The notes beneath the pieces were generated by a model. It saw only the letters and a program-made list of their open reading frames with translations, made no database searches and had not been told where the DNA came from. This document shows, in pieces, positions 43,510-51,949 of a stretch of 64,000 nt of DNA. The position numbers and the translations under genes are program-made. The first letter of the stretch is position 1. Every line of letters begins with the position of its first letter. The stretch is from Candidatus Nitrohelix vancouverensis (lineage in GTDB: Bacteria > Nitrospinota > Nitrospinia > Nitrospinales > VA-1), in contig CP048620.1 of the NCBI GenBank assembly GCA_015698305.1, forward strand, positions 62,001-126,000. Reading direction: 5' to 3'.

Positions 43510-44514
43510 GTGACTTCTGTTGAACGACTGTTCTTAACGCTGGCCAACGCCTTCCCCGTCTGGGTGATCGTCGGCGCGGCGCTGGCCCTTCTGGAACCGC
43601 AAACCGCGCTCTGGTTTCAACCGACCTGGATTCCTTTTTTTCTGAGCGTCATCATGCTCAGCATGGGCCTGACCCTCAACTGGAACGATTTCAAACAGGC
43701 ACTGAAAGCGCCGCGCCTGCTGGCTCTCGGCGTCGGCCTGCAATACATCGTCATGCCCGCGCTGGGTCTGAGCGTTTCACTGCTCTTCCATCTCCCCGTC
43801 GATTACATGATCGGCATTGTGCTGGTCGCCTGTTGCCCCGGCGGAACCGCGTCCAACGTGGTGTGTTTCATCGCCCGCGCCAACGTCGCGCTGTCGGTCA
43901 GCCTCACCACCGTGTCCACCGTGCTGGCGGTGATCCTGACGCCTCTGCTAACGACCCTGCTCATAGAACCGCTTTCGAAAGAGTTGTCCGGCGTCTCTGT
44001 TCAGGTCGACACCTGGAGCCTGCTCGTCGACACCTTTCAAGTGGTCATCGTTCCTGTTGCCGCAGGCATCCTGCTGAACCGCTACTTCCATCGCGCCGTC
44101 AGGAAAATCAATCCCTACACGCCGCTTCTCGCCGTCCTGTCCATCGTATTCATCGTCGACTTCATCCTCGCCGCCAAGAAAGACGCCATCATCGAGACCG
44201 GGGCAACCTTGCTCTTCGCCGTTTTGACCTTGCACATTCTGGGATTCATTCTGGGTTTTGTTTTGACCCGCGCGATGGGCTACCAGCGTTGCGACGCGCA
44301 AACCGTGTCGATTGAGGTAGGGATGCAAAACTCAGGATTGGCGACGGAACTGGCGCGCTCCAATTTTCCCGCCTTTGGAATGGCGACCGTGCCCGGCGCG
44401 ATTTCCGCCTTGTCGCATTGCATTCTGGGAAGCATCGTCGCCGGCCTGTGTCGCTGGGTGGAGGCGAAAGAAAAGAGAAGGAATGAAAAGTTTGAAGGAT
44501 TGGAAGAACTCTGA
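43510..44514 (+). CDS. BASS-family (bile acid:sodium symporter-type) transporter
   Basis: A 334-residue inner-membrane protein with about nine to ten hydrophobic helices. The start is GTG 43510. Family landmarks are SVIMLSMGLTLNWNDFKQAL, PGGTASNVVCFIARANVALSVSLTTVSTV (the sodium-site crossover, 43850-43936) and SIEVGMQNSGLATELARSNF. Relatives import bile acids, pantothenate or 2-oxo acids with sodium. The substrate is unknown. It probably shares a transcript with the exported methyltransferase. Confidence 0.88.
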   Translation: MTSVERLFLTLANAFPVWVIVGAALALLEPQTALWFQPTWIPFFLSVIMLSMGLTLNWNDFKQALKAPRLLALGVGLQYIVMPALGLSVSLLFHLPVDYMIGIVLVACCPGGTASNVVCFIARANVALSVSLTTVSTVLAVILTPLLTTLLIEPLSKELSGVSVQVDTWSLLVDTFQVVIVPVAAGILLNRYFHRAVRKINPYTPLLAVLSIVFIVDFILAAKKDAIIETGATLLFAVLTLHILGFILGFVLTRAMGYQRCDAQTVSIEVGMQNSGLATELARSNFPAFGMATVPGAISALSHCILGSIVAGLCRWVEAKEKRRNEKFEGLEEL

Positions 44515-44518
44515 AACG

Positions 44519-45127
44519 CTAGCCTGATTTTTTGACGGGAACGGCTTGAAATGCGAATCCAATCGCGAAGTTTTCAGGGGAAATCCGCATCGCCTGCTGA
44601 TAAATCGCAGTCTTCAAAGCTCCAGCGAGGATCGGGGCTTCCGGGATTTCGCATTCGATCTGGAAACCCGAGGACTCCAGCAATTCGCGCGAGCTGGCGC
44701 GGGTGAAGAAACGCAGATGCGTGCGATCCATTATGCCCTCATCCTCATAACGCCAGCGCCCGCACAACAGGTTCAAACGATTGGTCCAGTAAGCGACATT
44801 CGGCAAGGAAACGATCAGACGCCCGCCTTCCTTCAAGGCGTCGGACGCAAGACGCAAAACGCGCTCCGGTTCGCGCAGATGCTCCAGCACGTCGGCAAAG
44901 ACCACCGCGTCATAATCTCCATAGGCGACGACGTCGTTTTCCACGCAGGCCCGCCATAGATTTGCATAAGACTCCCGATACAGCATTCGATCCAGCGAGG
45001 CGTCGAGACCATCCACGCTCTCAGCCCTGCCGGACAAGGCGAGCGCCAGATGCCCCTGACCGCAACCCACATCGAGAACCCGGCTCCCCGGCGCGATCAG
45101 CGACGCCAGCAAATCGTATTTCAGCAT
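44519..45127 (-). CDS. SAM-dependent methyltransferase of the surface-glycan patch
   Basis: A 202-residue class I methyltransferase. Motif I is VLDVGCGQGHLALALSG, motif II GLDASLDRM, then AVVFADVLEHLREPERVLRLA and GGRLIVSLPNVAYWTNRLNLLCGR. The C-terminal half with TRASSRELLESSGFQIECE is common in methyltransferases encoded in polysaccharide loci. No ribosome-binding site is evident at ATG 45127, and the N-terminus begins right at the SAM fold, so the protein may be slightly short. It follows the NeuB-like gene by 18 nt on the same strand. Confidence 0.82.
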   Translation of the reverse strand: MLKYDLLASLIAPGSRVLDVGCGQGHLALALSGRAESVDGLDASLDRMLYRESYANLWRACVENDVVAYGDYDAVVFADVLEHLREPERVLRLASDALKEGGRLIVSLPNVAYWTNRLNLLCGRWRYEDEGIMDRTHLRFFTRASSRELLESSGFQIECEIPEAPILAGALKTAIYQQAMRISPENFAIGFAFQAVPVKKSG

Positions 45128-45145
45128 GTGCGGAATCGCATTCTG

Positions 45146-46225
45146 TTACTTGCTCCCATTGCTTTCAGGGGGACGAATCAAATCCCAGGTCAGGGTCTGG
45201 TCGGAAAAAATCTGCGTTCGGGACACGCAACCGATCGCGCGTTCAAGCTGTCCCGGCTGGATACCCGTTCCCGGTCGCTTGACGCCGATCATCTCCCGCG
45301 TCAAGACGGTTCCCGGTTCGATGTCCACGAGCGCCGTCAGACTGCGCCGCGCCGATTGCTTGACCGGCTCCTCCTCCGGTTGGGATTCCTTGACCGCCTT
45401 CCCCAGGGTCTGGAAAATATTTTGGCTGAGCGTTTTGAGTTCGCGCAATTCTCCCGGCTCAATCGACAAGGGTTGATCCGGGCCGGGGAGTTTTCGATCC
45501 AGCGTGAAATGCTTTTCAATCATCGCCGCTCCCAGAGCCGTCGCCGCGAGGGCAGATGCAGAATCCATCGTATGATCGGAAAGCCCGACGGGAACGCCCA
45601 GCGTTTCGCGCAATAAAGGCAGGCAGTTCAGATTCATCTCTTCCCGCACAGCCGGGTAATGCGAAACGCAATGCAGAACCACCAGTCGCTCATTGCCCGC
45701 ATCTCGAATGACCTGGGCCGCCGCTTTCGTTTCTGCAAGCGAGCTGGTTCCTGAGGAAAGAACCACCGGTCTCCCCAGTCGCGCCACGCGTTTCAAAAAT
45801 TCATGATAGGTCAAATCCGGCGAGGCGATTTTAAAAGCGGGGCAACCCAGATCCGCCAGCATCTCCAGCGACTGATCGTCGAAAGGCGCGGAGAACAGCG
45901 GCAGATCCAGTTCTTTGGCCAGTTCGAACAGAGCCGCATACTCTTCTCTTTTTAACTCGTAGCGCTGAAAAAATTCATATTGATGGATGTTCGTCTCCGG
46001 GTGATCCGGGTCGCGCATCAAAGCCCGCCTCGACACCAGTTCCGTCGACACAAAGGTCTGCAACTTCACCGCGTCGGCCCCGTTTTCCTTGGCGGAACGC
46101 AACATGCGCTTGGCCAGTTCGACGTCTCCATTATGATTGAGACCCACTTCGGCGACAATCCAGGGCGCGACGCCGTCGCCCAGCGGCTGACCGCAAAAAT
46201 CAAATGACAGATTGGAAGAGTTCAT
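45146..46225 (-). CDS. NeuB-family nonulosonic (sialic/legionaminic/pseudaminic) acid synthase
   Basis: A 359-residue enzyme condensing phosphoenolpyruvate with a hexosamine to give a nine-carbon sugar acid. The TIM barrel shows WIVAEVGLNHNGDVELAKRM, ADAVKLQTFVSTEL, LFSAPFDDQSLEMLADLG, PAFKIASPDLTYHEFL and VGLSDHTMDSASALAATALGA, then AMIEKHFTLDR. A C-terminal SAF antifreeze-like domain ends VKRPGTGIQPGQLERAIGC. ATG 46225 (MNSSNLSFDF) is my start; the open frame to 46303 has no homology. No CMP-sugar synthetase or epimerase is in the window, so which sugar is made is open. Confidence 0.88.
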   Translation of the reverse strand: MNSSNLSFDFCGQPLGDGVAPWIVAEVGLNHNGDVELAKRMLRSAKENGADAVKLQTFVSTELVSRRALMRDPDHPETNIHQYEFFQRYELKREEYAALFELAKELDLPLFSAPFDDQSLEMLADLGCPAFKIASPDLTYHEFLKRVARLGRPVVLSSGTSSLAETKAAAQVIRDAGNERLVVLHCVSHYPAVREEMNLNCLPLLRETLGVPVGLSDHTMDSASALAATALGAAMIEKHFTLDRKLPGPDQPLSIEPGELRELKTLSQNIFQTLGKAVKESQPEEEPVKQSARRSLTALVDIEPGTVLTREMIGVKRPGTGIQPGQLERAIGCVSRTQIFSDQTLTWDLIRPPESNGSK

Positions 46226-46306
46226 TATAGAAAAGGGAAAATTGTTAGATCCAGCAATCGTTGATTGAACAGACGCCGCAAGCTCGGCGCCCCACAGACA
46301 CACTGT

Positions 46307-47812
46307 TTAATTTTTAACAAAGCGTTGAATATAACGACCGCAACCGGGGAACAGGGTTTCGAGTCGTTTTGCCCCATCCAGAGAAATCGGACGGAGCCAC
46401 AGAAGAATCCCAAAAAATGATAGCAGATAAACGACGCCGCTCAAAATCACCGCGTCAATGCCCGCGCGGTATAAGACGGCGCCAGGCAGGGCCGCCAGCA
46501 GACACCAGCCGCCGCGCGTCAGCACGTCGGCGATCGTTGCGCGAATATCCAGTAATTTGCTCAAAGCGTATAAATGACGGGCAACGACGTAAACCATGGA
46601 AATCCCGGTGCCTGCAATCGCCCCGGTCGCACCATAGGCCGGGATCAGAAGAAAATTCAGGGCAAGATTCAGAACGCTCGCTTCGATGGTCGAACTCAAG
46701 GCGACCCCTCTTTGTTGCAAAGTAAACAACATGGAGTAAGTGAAATTGAGTCCAAGAAGCGTCTGCAAGCCCGCCAGCGATGCGAACAAAACCAGCATTC
46801 CCCCCGCTTCGGCGAACGCCTCGCCGTAAATGAAACGCAATATTGCTTCCGCATTGAAAATCACAAAGGCGTAAAACGGCGCCGTCAGAAAACAGGCGAT
46901 GCCCATGATTTCGCGAAACAGATTCGACAATCCCTCGCGCGAATCCCTGGCGTGGCTTTCCGAAAAAAGAGCAAAGGCCATCGGCGAAACGCCCGCAAGC
47001 AAAAAAGCCAGCATACCGGTGAATCCCGTGACCAGATGATACAAGCCCACGCTTGCCGGGTCGATGCGAAAAACGTTCATCAAAACCACATCCGCCTGCG
47101 TCATCAATCCAAAACCCAACAGGCCCACCCAATAGGAACTCCAGGACAATCGCGCCGTCTCATCCAGCGGCGGACGCTTGCGCGGAGCCGCCCAGGAATC
47201 TCGGCTCCAGAACAGGTAAAGCAAAACGTTGACGCTGACAGAAATGACATAGGCCCATATCACCCCCGCCACGCCATAATCGAGAGCGATGAAAACAGCC
47301 GCCAGGCATAAATTCAAAAACGCGCATCCCGATTCTACCGATGCGATGAGTTTGTAACGCAATTGCGTCATGAACAGGGAACTCAACAGGGAGTCAATCG
47401 TGATCGCGGAAAAATAAAACAGCAGAGCGACGCGATGTTCGACCAGTTGAGGTTGACCGATGCTTTCAAAATAAGCAGGGATCAGGAAATAAAGCAGGAT
47501 GCAAGCCAGCCCCGTCGACAGAAAGCGAACCCCCAGCAGGCAAGCGACCAGCCATCGCCCGAGAGAACCTTCGGGATCCTGCACATTCAATTCGGGTAAT
47601 TTCTTATGCAGGGCGGATTCCAGACCCAGCGTGTTCAGCAATCGCGCAAAGACCGGGACCGCCAGCAAGGTCGCGTAGATTCCCAACAGTTCTTTGCCCA
47701 GGTATCTCGTGAGAAGGATGGAAAGCGCAAACAACTGCAGGTGAACAACGACTTTCCCCAGCGTGGTCCAGGGCAGGTTGGATAAGAAGCGGTTGAAGGG
47801 AGGCGCGGTCAA
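46307..47812 (-). CDS. Polysaccharide flippase (Wzx/MATE-like, oligosaccharide exporter)
   Basis: A 501-residue membrane protein with about 12-14 helices and the Wzx-type N-terminus KVVVHLQLFALSILLTRYLG. Later stretches such as SSYWVGLLGFGLMTQADVVL and ATGAIAGTGISMVYVVARHLY fit the family. It probably flips undecaprenyl-linked repeat units for surface glycan synthesis, in keeping with the NeuB-like gene 81 nt downstream. The start appears to be TTG 47812; no better ATG precedes the first helix, so the start is uncertain. Confidence 0.85.
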   Translation of the reverse strand: MTAPPFNRFLSNLPWTTLGKVVVHLQLFALSILLTRYLGKELLGIYATLLAVPVFARLLNTLGLESALHKKLPELNVQDPEGSLGRWLVACLLGVRFLSTGLACILLYFLIPAYFESIGQPQLVEHRVALLFYFSAITIDSLLSSLFMTQLRYKLIASVESGCAFLNLCLAAVFIALDYGVAGVIWAYVISVSVNVLLYLFWSRDSWAAPRKRPPLDETARLSWSSYWVGLLGFGLMTQADVVLMNVFRIDPASVGLYHLVTGFTGMLAFLLAGVSPMAFALFSESHARDSREGLSNLFREIMGIACFLTAPFYAFVIFNAEAILRFIYGEAFAEAGGMLVLFASLAGLQTLLGLNFTYSMLFTLQQRGVALSSTIEASVLNLALNFLLIPAYGATGAIAGTGISMVYVVARHLYALSKLLDIRATIADVLTRGGWCLLAALPGAVLYRAGIDAVILSGVVYLLSFFGILLWLRPISLDGAKRLETLFPGCGRYIQRFVKN

Positions 47813-47855
47813 GGGGTCTCGGCTCGTTGGATTAATAACAGCGCTGGCACAAGGT

Positions 47856-47884
47856 TTGGGTTTTTTACGGGTCGGCGCTATAGT
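47856..47884 (+). promoter_or_regulatory. Promoter for the small protein gene at 47936
   Basis: TTGGGT (47856-47861), 17-bp spacer, TATAGT (47879-47884). It reads to the gene 52 bp downstream, where AGGAG precedes the ATG. The gap is divergent with the flippase gene. Confidence 0.55.
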
Positions 47885-47935
47885 ATTCGTCGGTATTCAA
47901 CCCGACAATCTTAACATCGAAAGGAGACATCGCCC

Positions 47936-48217
47936 ATGCCGACATTTAACGTCCTGATAGCCACCCAGTTCAACGATATCGCCGACGCGGCCCGAAGCGA
48001 AATCACAGATCGGCTGGGAGAACACGGTTTTGAGGCGATCCCCACCATCGACGGCATGTGGGAAATGGCCTGCGACGCTGAAGATGAAACCGACGCGAAA
48101 GACACCGCCATCGAAAAATTCGTCAACGTGTGCCGAACCTATCCCTTCGAATTGCGTTTGGTGGTCCAGTGCGGAAGCTCACAAATCGTCCGGCGTCGCA
48201 AACAATTCGAGCCGTGA
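47936..48217 (+). CDS. Small conserved-looking hypothetical protein
   Basis: A 93-residue soluble protein with no signal peptide or membrane helix. It begins MPTFNVLIATQFNDIADAAR and is acidic in the middle (DAEDETDAKDTAIEKFVN), ending in a basic stretch RRRKQFEP. AGGAG lies 8 nt upstream, and a good promoter stands before it, so it is very likely expressed. I do not recognise the family. The length, single domain and alternating strands and helices suggest an alpha/beta ferredoxin-like fold, but that is only an impression. Confidence 0.7.
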   Translation: MPTFNVLIATQFNDIADAARSEITDRLGEHGFEAIPTIDGMWEMACDAEDETDAKDTAIEKFVNVCRTYPFELRLVVQCGSSQIVRRRKQFEP

Positions 48218-48230
48218 TCCCGGCGACCGA

Positions 48231-48626
48231 TCATAAGCGGTGGGTGATATTTTCCTGGGCGATCATGAAGATATGCCGACCCTGCGGCGTCTCTACGGGG
48301 CCGTAAACAACGCCTTTATTGAGCGCCTGCCGCTTGCCCTCGGCGCGCAAATGCGCTTCAAACTCATGGTTATCGAAGGTGAAGTATTCCTGCGACGGCG
48401 ATGAAAAACTGCCGGGCGAAAAATCTTCCCAGTTGAGGTCCAGCCAGCCCAGATTGCCGCCCTCGTCCTTCGACTTGCACAGGCTGTATTTTTCAGCGAG
48501 ACGCATCAGCATTTTAACTCGCGGCACTTCGCCGCTGACCGCCTCGATGGTTTCCTTTAAAAGATTGGCCACATCTTCTTTTGCTACGACGATATGTCGT
48601 ATTTGAACTTTGCGAGAACTCGCCAT
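48231..48626 (-). CDS. Parvulin-type (PpiC/rotamase) peptidyl-prolyl isomerase domain protein
   Basis: A 131-residue protein without a signal peptide. Parvulin features are visible: KVQIRHIVVAKEDVANLL at the start, RLAEKYSLCKSKDEGGNLGWLDL in the middle (the family's S-x-C-x(5)-GG-L-G-W pattern) and GVVYGPVETPQGRHIFMIAQ at the end. It probably acts in the cytoplasm as a small folding catalyst. It is convergent with the small protein gene at 47936, 13 nt between the stops. Confidence 0.82.
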   Translation of the reverse strand: MASSRKVQIRHIVVAKEDVANLLKETIEAVSGEVPRVKMLMRLAEKYSLCKSKDEGGNLGWLDLNWEDFSPGSFSSPSQEYFTFDNHEFEAHLRAEGKRQALNKGVVYGPVETPQGRHIFMIAQENITHRL

Positions 48627-48757
48627 AATTTAATCACTCCAACGTTGCGTCGACAACCGGCGGAAATCCAGAGCGCTCCGCCGTTCAACCGGTCACTATT
48701 AAAAACGTATCATAGATGATTTCCCCAGCGGATTTCCAGAGAAAGAAAATGGCTCCG

Positions 48758-48785
48758 TTGATTCCTTCCGGGAACACAGTATGCT
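48758..48785 (+). promoter_or_regulatory. Candidate promoter of maf
   Basis: TTGATT (48758-48763), 16-bp spacer, TATGCT (48780-48785), 50 bp before the maf ATG. The rest of the 209-bp gap (48627-48835) shows nothing else recognisable. Confidence 0.45.
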
Positions 48786-48835
48786 AGATTATCCCGACTT
48801 GATACCTTTTATTTAATCATACACCCGCGATTTCC

Positions 48836-49420
48836 ATGCCGATCGACACGACCGCTCCCCTGATTCTCGCTTCCCAATCGCCGCGCAGAAAAGAATTGCT
48901 ACGCGCAATCACGCCCGATTTCGATATCGTGCCGAGTCATGCGGAAGAGATCATCGACCCGACGCGCAACGCCGAAGAAAACGCATCGCATCTGGCGGAA
49001 CTCAAGGCGCAATTTGTCGCCGCGCACTACCCGGACCGCTGGGTGCTGGGCGCCGACACGCTGGTCGTTCTCGGCGAGGAGATCATCGGAAAACCCAACG
49101 ACGCCGCCCACGCAATGGAAATTCTGCGCTCACTGAGCGGTCAGGCGCATCGCGTCATCACCGGCGTTGCCATCGTTCACAATGAACAGGTCTTCAGCTC
49201 CGCGACGGTTTCTCATGTTCACATCAAACCCTTGAGCGCCGACGCAATTGAAAAATACGTCGCAACGGGAGAGCCTCTCGACAAGGCGGGCGCCTACGCC
49301 ATTCAAGGCGAGGGAGCCGCGCTGGTCCAGCGTCATGAAGGCTCGTACGACAACATCGTCGGCCTGCCGCTCGACAGCGTTCGCCGCTTGTTAGAGCTTG
49401 CAAAGTTCCCCGCTCCCTAA
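48836..49420 (+). CDS. maf: Maf-type nucleoside triphosphate pyrophosphatase
   Basis: A 194-residue house-cleaning enzyme that hydrolyses non-canonical or excess nucleoside triphosphates (dTTP/UTP-type by family convention). It begins LILASQSPRRKELLRAI, with the catalytic region WVLGADTLVVLGEEIIGKP, then AMEILRSLSGQAHRVITGVA and a C-terminal GAYAIQGEGAALVQRHEGSYDNIVGLPL. Length is normal. The start ATG 48836 has no strong ribosome-binding site, but the first strand follows at once. Confidence 0.92.
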   Translation: MPIDTTAPLILASQSPRRKELLRAITPDFDIVPSHAEEIIDPTRNAEENASHLAELKAQFVAAHYPDRWVLGADTLVVLGEEIIGKPNDAAHAMEILRSLSGQAHRVITGVAIVHNEQVFSSATVSHVHIKPLSADAIEKYVATGEPLDKAGAYAIQGEGAALVQRHEGSYDNIVGLPLDSVRRLLELAKFPAP

Positions 49421-49604
49421 CGGTCTCCCTTAAAAAACCTTGACAAACAGGCCGAAATGGGATTTTCATAGCTCTTGATTTTTTAAAAATTGCTTGCGGA
49501 ATCCCTGAAAACGCTTCTACAATGAACCATCGACAACGTCCCTCAATGCGACGGAGTATCAAAGGGTTTCGCTATGATTCCCCAATTACAGGAAAGATCG
49601 ATCC

Positions 49605-49811
49605 ATGATAAAGATTCACGGTTTTTGCCAGAAATGCGAAGCGCCCATTTTCCTGGAGTCCACCATGGACTCTTACGGCAATACGGTTGCGACCCTGCAT
49701 TGCTGGAACGGACATTATAAATGGATCAACATAGAAAATATTGCGGAAGACCTTCCTGTAGAAACTCGCAACGACATCGTGACGCATATTTCATTTTTCA
49801 GCCTCGAATGA
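49605..49811 (+). CDS. Small zinc-ribbon-like protein
   Basis: A 68-residue protein with CQKCE near the start and CWNGH in the middle, suggesting a one-metal site (Cys-X2-Cys with Cys and His). GGAAAG lies 8 nt before the ATG. Its TGA overlaps the ATG of the FGE-like gene (ATGA), so it is translationally coupled to that gene. I do not recognise a family. A candidate -35 TTGACA occurs at 49440-49445, but the -10 match is poor. Confidence 0.65.
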   Translation: MIKIHGFCQKCEAPIFLESTMDSYGNTVATLHCWNGHYKWINIENIAEDLPVETRNDIVTHISFFSLE

Positions 49812-50590
49812 TTCGCGTTTTCCAACTCCTGCTCTTCGGATTACTCAGCTCCTTCATTTTCACCGGCAACGGTTCAGCAGAAACCGCGCCCCCGGCGCCG
49901 CAGGGCATGGTTTACATCCCTGCAGGCTACGCGCAAATCGGCGATTCTTCCGGCCCGAAAGACGCGCGCCCCATGCATTTCGTATCGACCTCGGCTTTTT
50001 TCATCGACCGCTACGAAGTCAGCAACGCCAAGTATCGCCAGTTCATACAGGCAACCGGACGCCAGACCCCGAAGTATTGGGACGATGAACGATTCAACGC
50101 CCCCGACCAACCGGTCGTTGGCGTGAGCTGGCACGACGCCATGGCCTATGCCCAATGGCGAGGCGGTCGACTGCCCACCGAAGCGGAATGGGAAAAAGCC
50201 GCGCGCGGAAGCGACGACCGGGAATATCCCTGGGGCAAAAAATGGGACAAGGGCTTCGCGTTTTACTTCGTCAATATTTTTGGTGAAACAGACCAGTTCC
50301 GTTTCACCGCGCCCGTCGATTATTACCAGACGGGAGTCAGCCCTTACGGCGTCTACAATATGGCGGGCAATGTCTGGGAATGGTGCCTCGACTGGTACGA
50401 TCCGCAATACTACCGCAACAGTCCTGAATTCGATCCCGAAGGCCCGATCCAGCCCACGCTGATGAAATCCCTGCGCGGCGGTTCCTGGGCCAACTCCATC
50501 GACGGCGTCCAGATCATCCGGCGCGCGCGCAATCATCCCGACACTCAAAATGAAATCTACGGTTTCAGAACCGTGATCCCCATCAGGTGA
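49808..50590 (+). CDS. Exported formylglycine-generating-enzyme-like (SUMF1-fold) protein, probably not catalytic
   Basis: A 260-residue protein with a signal peptide (VFQLLLFGLLSSFIFTGNGSA). The FGE-sulfatase fold is clear: GMVYIPAGYAQIGDS, FFIDRYEVSNAKYRQFIQ, PVVGVSWHDAMAYAQWRGGR, LPTEAEWEKAARGSDDREYP and YNMAGNVWEWCLDWYD. In true FGE a cysteine pair near the C-terminus binds copper; here the matching place is RRARNHPDTQNEIYGFR with no cysteine, so formylglycine formation is unlikely. Ligand-binding relatives with the same fold are common. It overlaps the next gene by GTGA. Confidence 0.85.
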   Translation: MIRVFQLLLFGLLSSFIFTGNGSAETAPPAPQGMVYIPAGYAQIGDSSGPKDARPMHFVSTSAFFIDRYEVSNAKYRQFIQATGRQTPKYWDDERFNAPDQPVVGVSWHDAMAYAQWRGGRLPTEAEWEKAARGSDDREYPWGKKWDKGFAFYFVNIFGETDQFRFTAPVDYYQTGVSPYGVYNMAGNVWEWCLDWYDPQYYRNSPEFDPEGPIQPTLMKSLRGGSWANSIDGVQIIRRARNHPDTQNEIYGFRTVIPIR

Positions 50591-51837
50591 CAGCCCCCGG
50601 CGAATCCCCTCCCGGCAAAGGCAGGGTGTTTGCGTGGTCGCTTTACGACTTCGCGAACACCATCTTTTCCATGAACGTGATCTCGCTGTATTTTGCCCTG
50701 TGGGTGACCGTGGATCGAAACGGCGCCGATATTTTATACGGCGCGGCCTTGTCCCTTTCCATGCTGGCAGTCGCGGTCAGCGCTCCGCTGTTCGGCGCGA
50801 TGTCCGACCGGAGCGGCAAACGCCGCGCCCCGCTGATCGCCTTCACCCTGCTATCGGTCGCAGGCACCGCGCTGATCGGGATGACGGACAATCTATGGCT
50901 CGGCCTGCTCGCCTTCATCTGCGCCAATTACTGCTACCACGCCGCGCTGGTGTTTTACGACGGCATGCTTCCCTGGGTGGCGCGCGGCGCCAACGTCGGC
51001 AAGATCTCCGGCTACGGCGTTTCCCTCGGCTATCTCGGCGCCATCGTCGGCCTGCTCGCGGTGCGTCCCTTTGTCGAAGTCGGCGGACGTCCCGCCGCCT
51101 TTCTGGTGACCGCCGTGCTGTTTCTTGCGTTTGCCATTCCCTGTTTCCTATTCGTCAGCGACCCGCCGCGTCCCGCAAACGCCGCGCCGCAAGGGACGTC
51201 CTTCAAAGAAGCGTTCATCACTCTGAAAAAAACCTGGCTCGAGATTCGCAATTACCGGCTCGTCTTCAAATTTCTCATGGTGCATTTTTTGATCCTCGAC
51301 GTGGTCAACACCATCATCGCCTTCATGTCGGTTTACGCGAACAAGGTCATGGGATTTTCCGACGCGCAAATCAATACCTTTCTCATCACGTCGACCGTCG
51401 CCGCGATGCTGGGGTCGCTCCTGATCGGCTGGCTCTGTCAGCGAAAAGGCCCGGAAACCGTCTACGCGCTGGTGCTCTGGATCTGGGTGGCGGCGCTCGC
51501 GCTCGCTGTCGCCAGCCCAACGCAAGCGGTGTTCTGGTGCGTCGGACCGTTGGCGGGAATCGGCATGGGCGGCATCTGGACCGTGAGCCGGGCCTTGTTG
51601 ATCCAATGGGCGCCGCCGGAAAAATTATGCGAGCTGTTTGGTTTTTATGGAATGGCCGGAAAAATGGCGTCGATACTCGGGCCCTTGTTGTGGGGCGGCA
51701 TTGTCTGGCTTCTCAGCGCTTACCCGGAAATGAAATACCGCGCCGCGGTGTTCTCTCTGATGATTCTTGCGCTCGGAAGCATTGTTTTGTACCGGAGTTT
51801 GATCCGCGAATTCAAACCCACTTCGACGCCATCCTGA
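50587..51837 (+). CDS. MFS transporter of the UMF1/Atg22-like group
   Basis: A 416-residue inner-membrane transporter with 12 predicted helices. It starts at GTG 50587, overlapping the previous stop. Group landmarks are the N-terminal WSLYDFANTIFSMNVISLYF, the first-half loop GAMSDRSGKRRAPLIAFTL and the second-half SPTQAVFWCVGPLAGIGMGG. Some family members export unknown metabolites, and Atg22 releases amino acids from the vacuole; a substrate cannot be named here. Confidence 0.88.
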   Translation: MTAPGESPPGKGRVFAWSLYDFANTIFSMNVISLYFALWVTVDRNGADILYGAALSLSMLAVAVSAPLFGAMSDRSGKRRAPLIAFTLLSVAGTALIGMTDNLWLGLLAFICANYCYHAALVFYDGMLPWVARGANVGKISGYGVSLGYLGAIVGLLAVRPFVEVGGRPAAFLVTAVLFLAFAIPCFLFVSDPPRPANAAPQGTSFKEAFITLKKTWLEIRNYRLVFKFLMVHFLILDVVNTIIAFMSVYANKVMGFSDAQINTFLITSTVAAMLGSLLIGWLCQRKGPETVYALVLWIWVAALALAVASPTQAVFWCVGPLAGIGMGGIWTVSRALLIQWAPPEKLCELFGFYGMAGKMASILGPLLWGGIVWLLSAYPEMKYRAAVFSLMILALGSIVLYRSLIREFKPTSTPS

Positions 51838-51863
51838 CGCCCCTCTCAGAAATAACAAATCGG

Positions 51864-51891
51864 TTGACAGGGCGAGGGGTTCCCCTATAGT
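51864..51891 (+). promoter_or_regulatory. Promoter of the SurA-like gene
   Basis: TTGACA (51864-51869), 16-bp spacer containing the near-palindrome gggcgaggggttcccc, TATAGT (51886-51891), about 58 bp before the ATG. This is among the strongest sigma-70-like promoters in the window. Confidence 0.7.
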
Positions 51892-51949
51892 TTAGAATGA
51901 ATTCAAAGCGTTCAATTATAAGCCATATAGCTATTTTGAGAGAGGTCCC

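Noticed and set aside
49808-50590. True formylglycine-generating enzyme activating a sulfatase
   Set aside because: The catalytic cysteine pair is missing and no sulfatase gene is nearby.
50634-51890. 418-residue frame on the plus strand overlapping the MFS gene
   Set aside because: It is Arg-rich with no membrane pattern; the other frame encodes a clear transporter.
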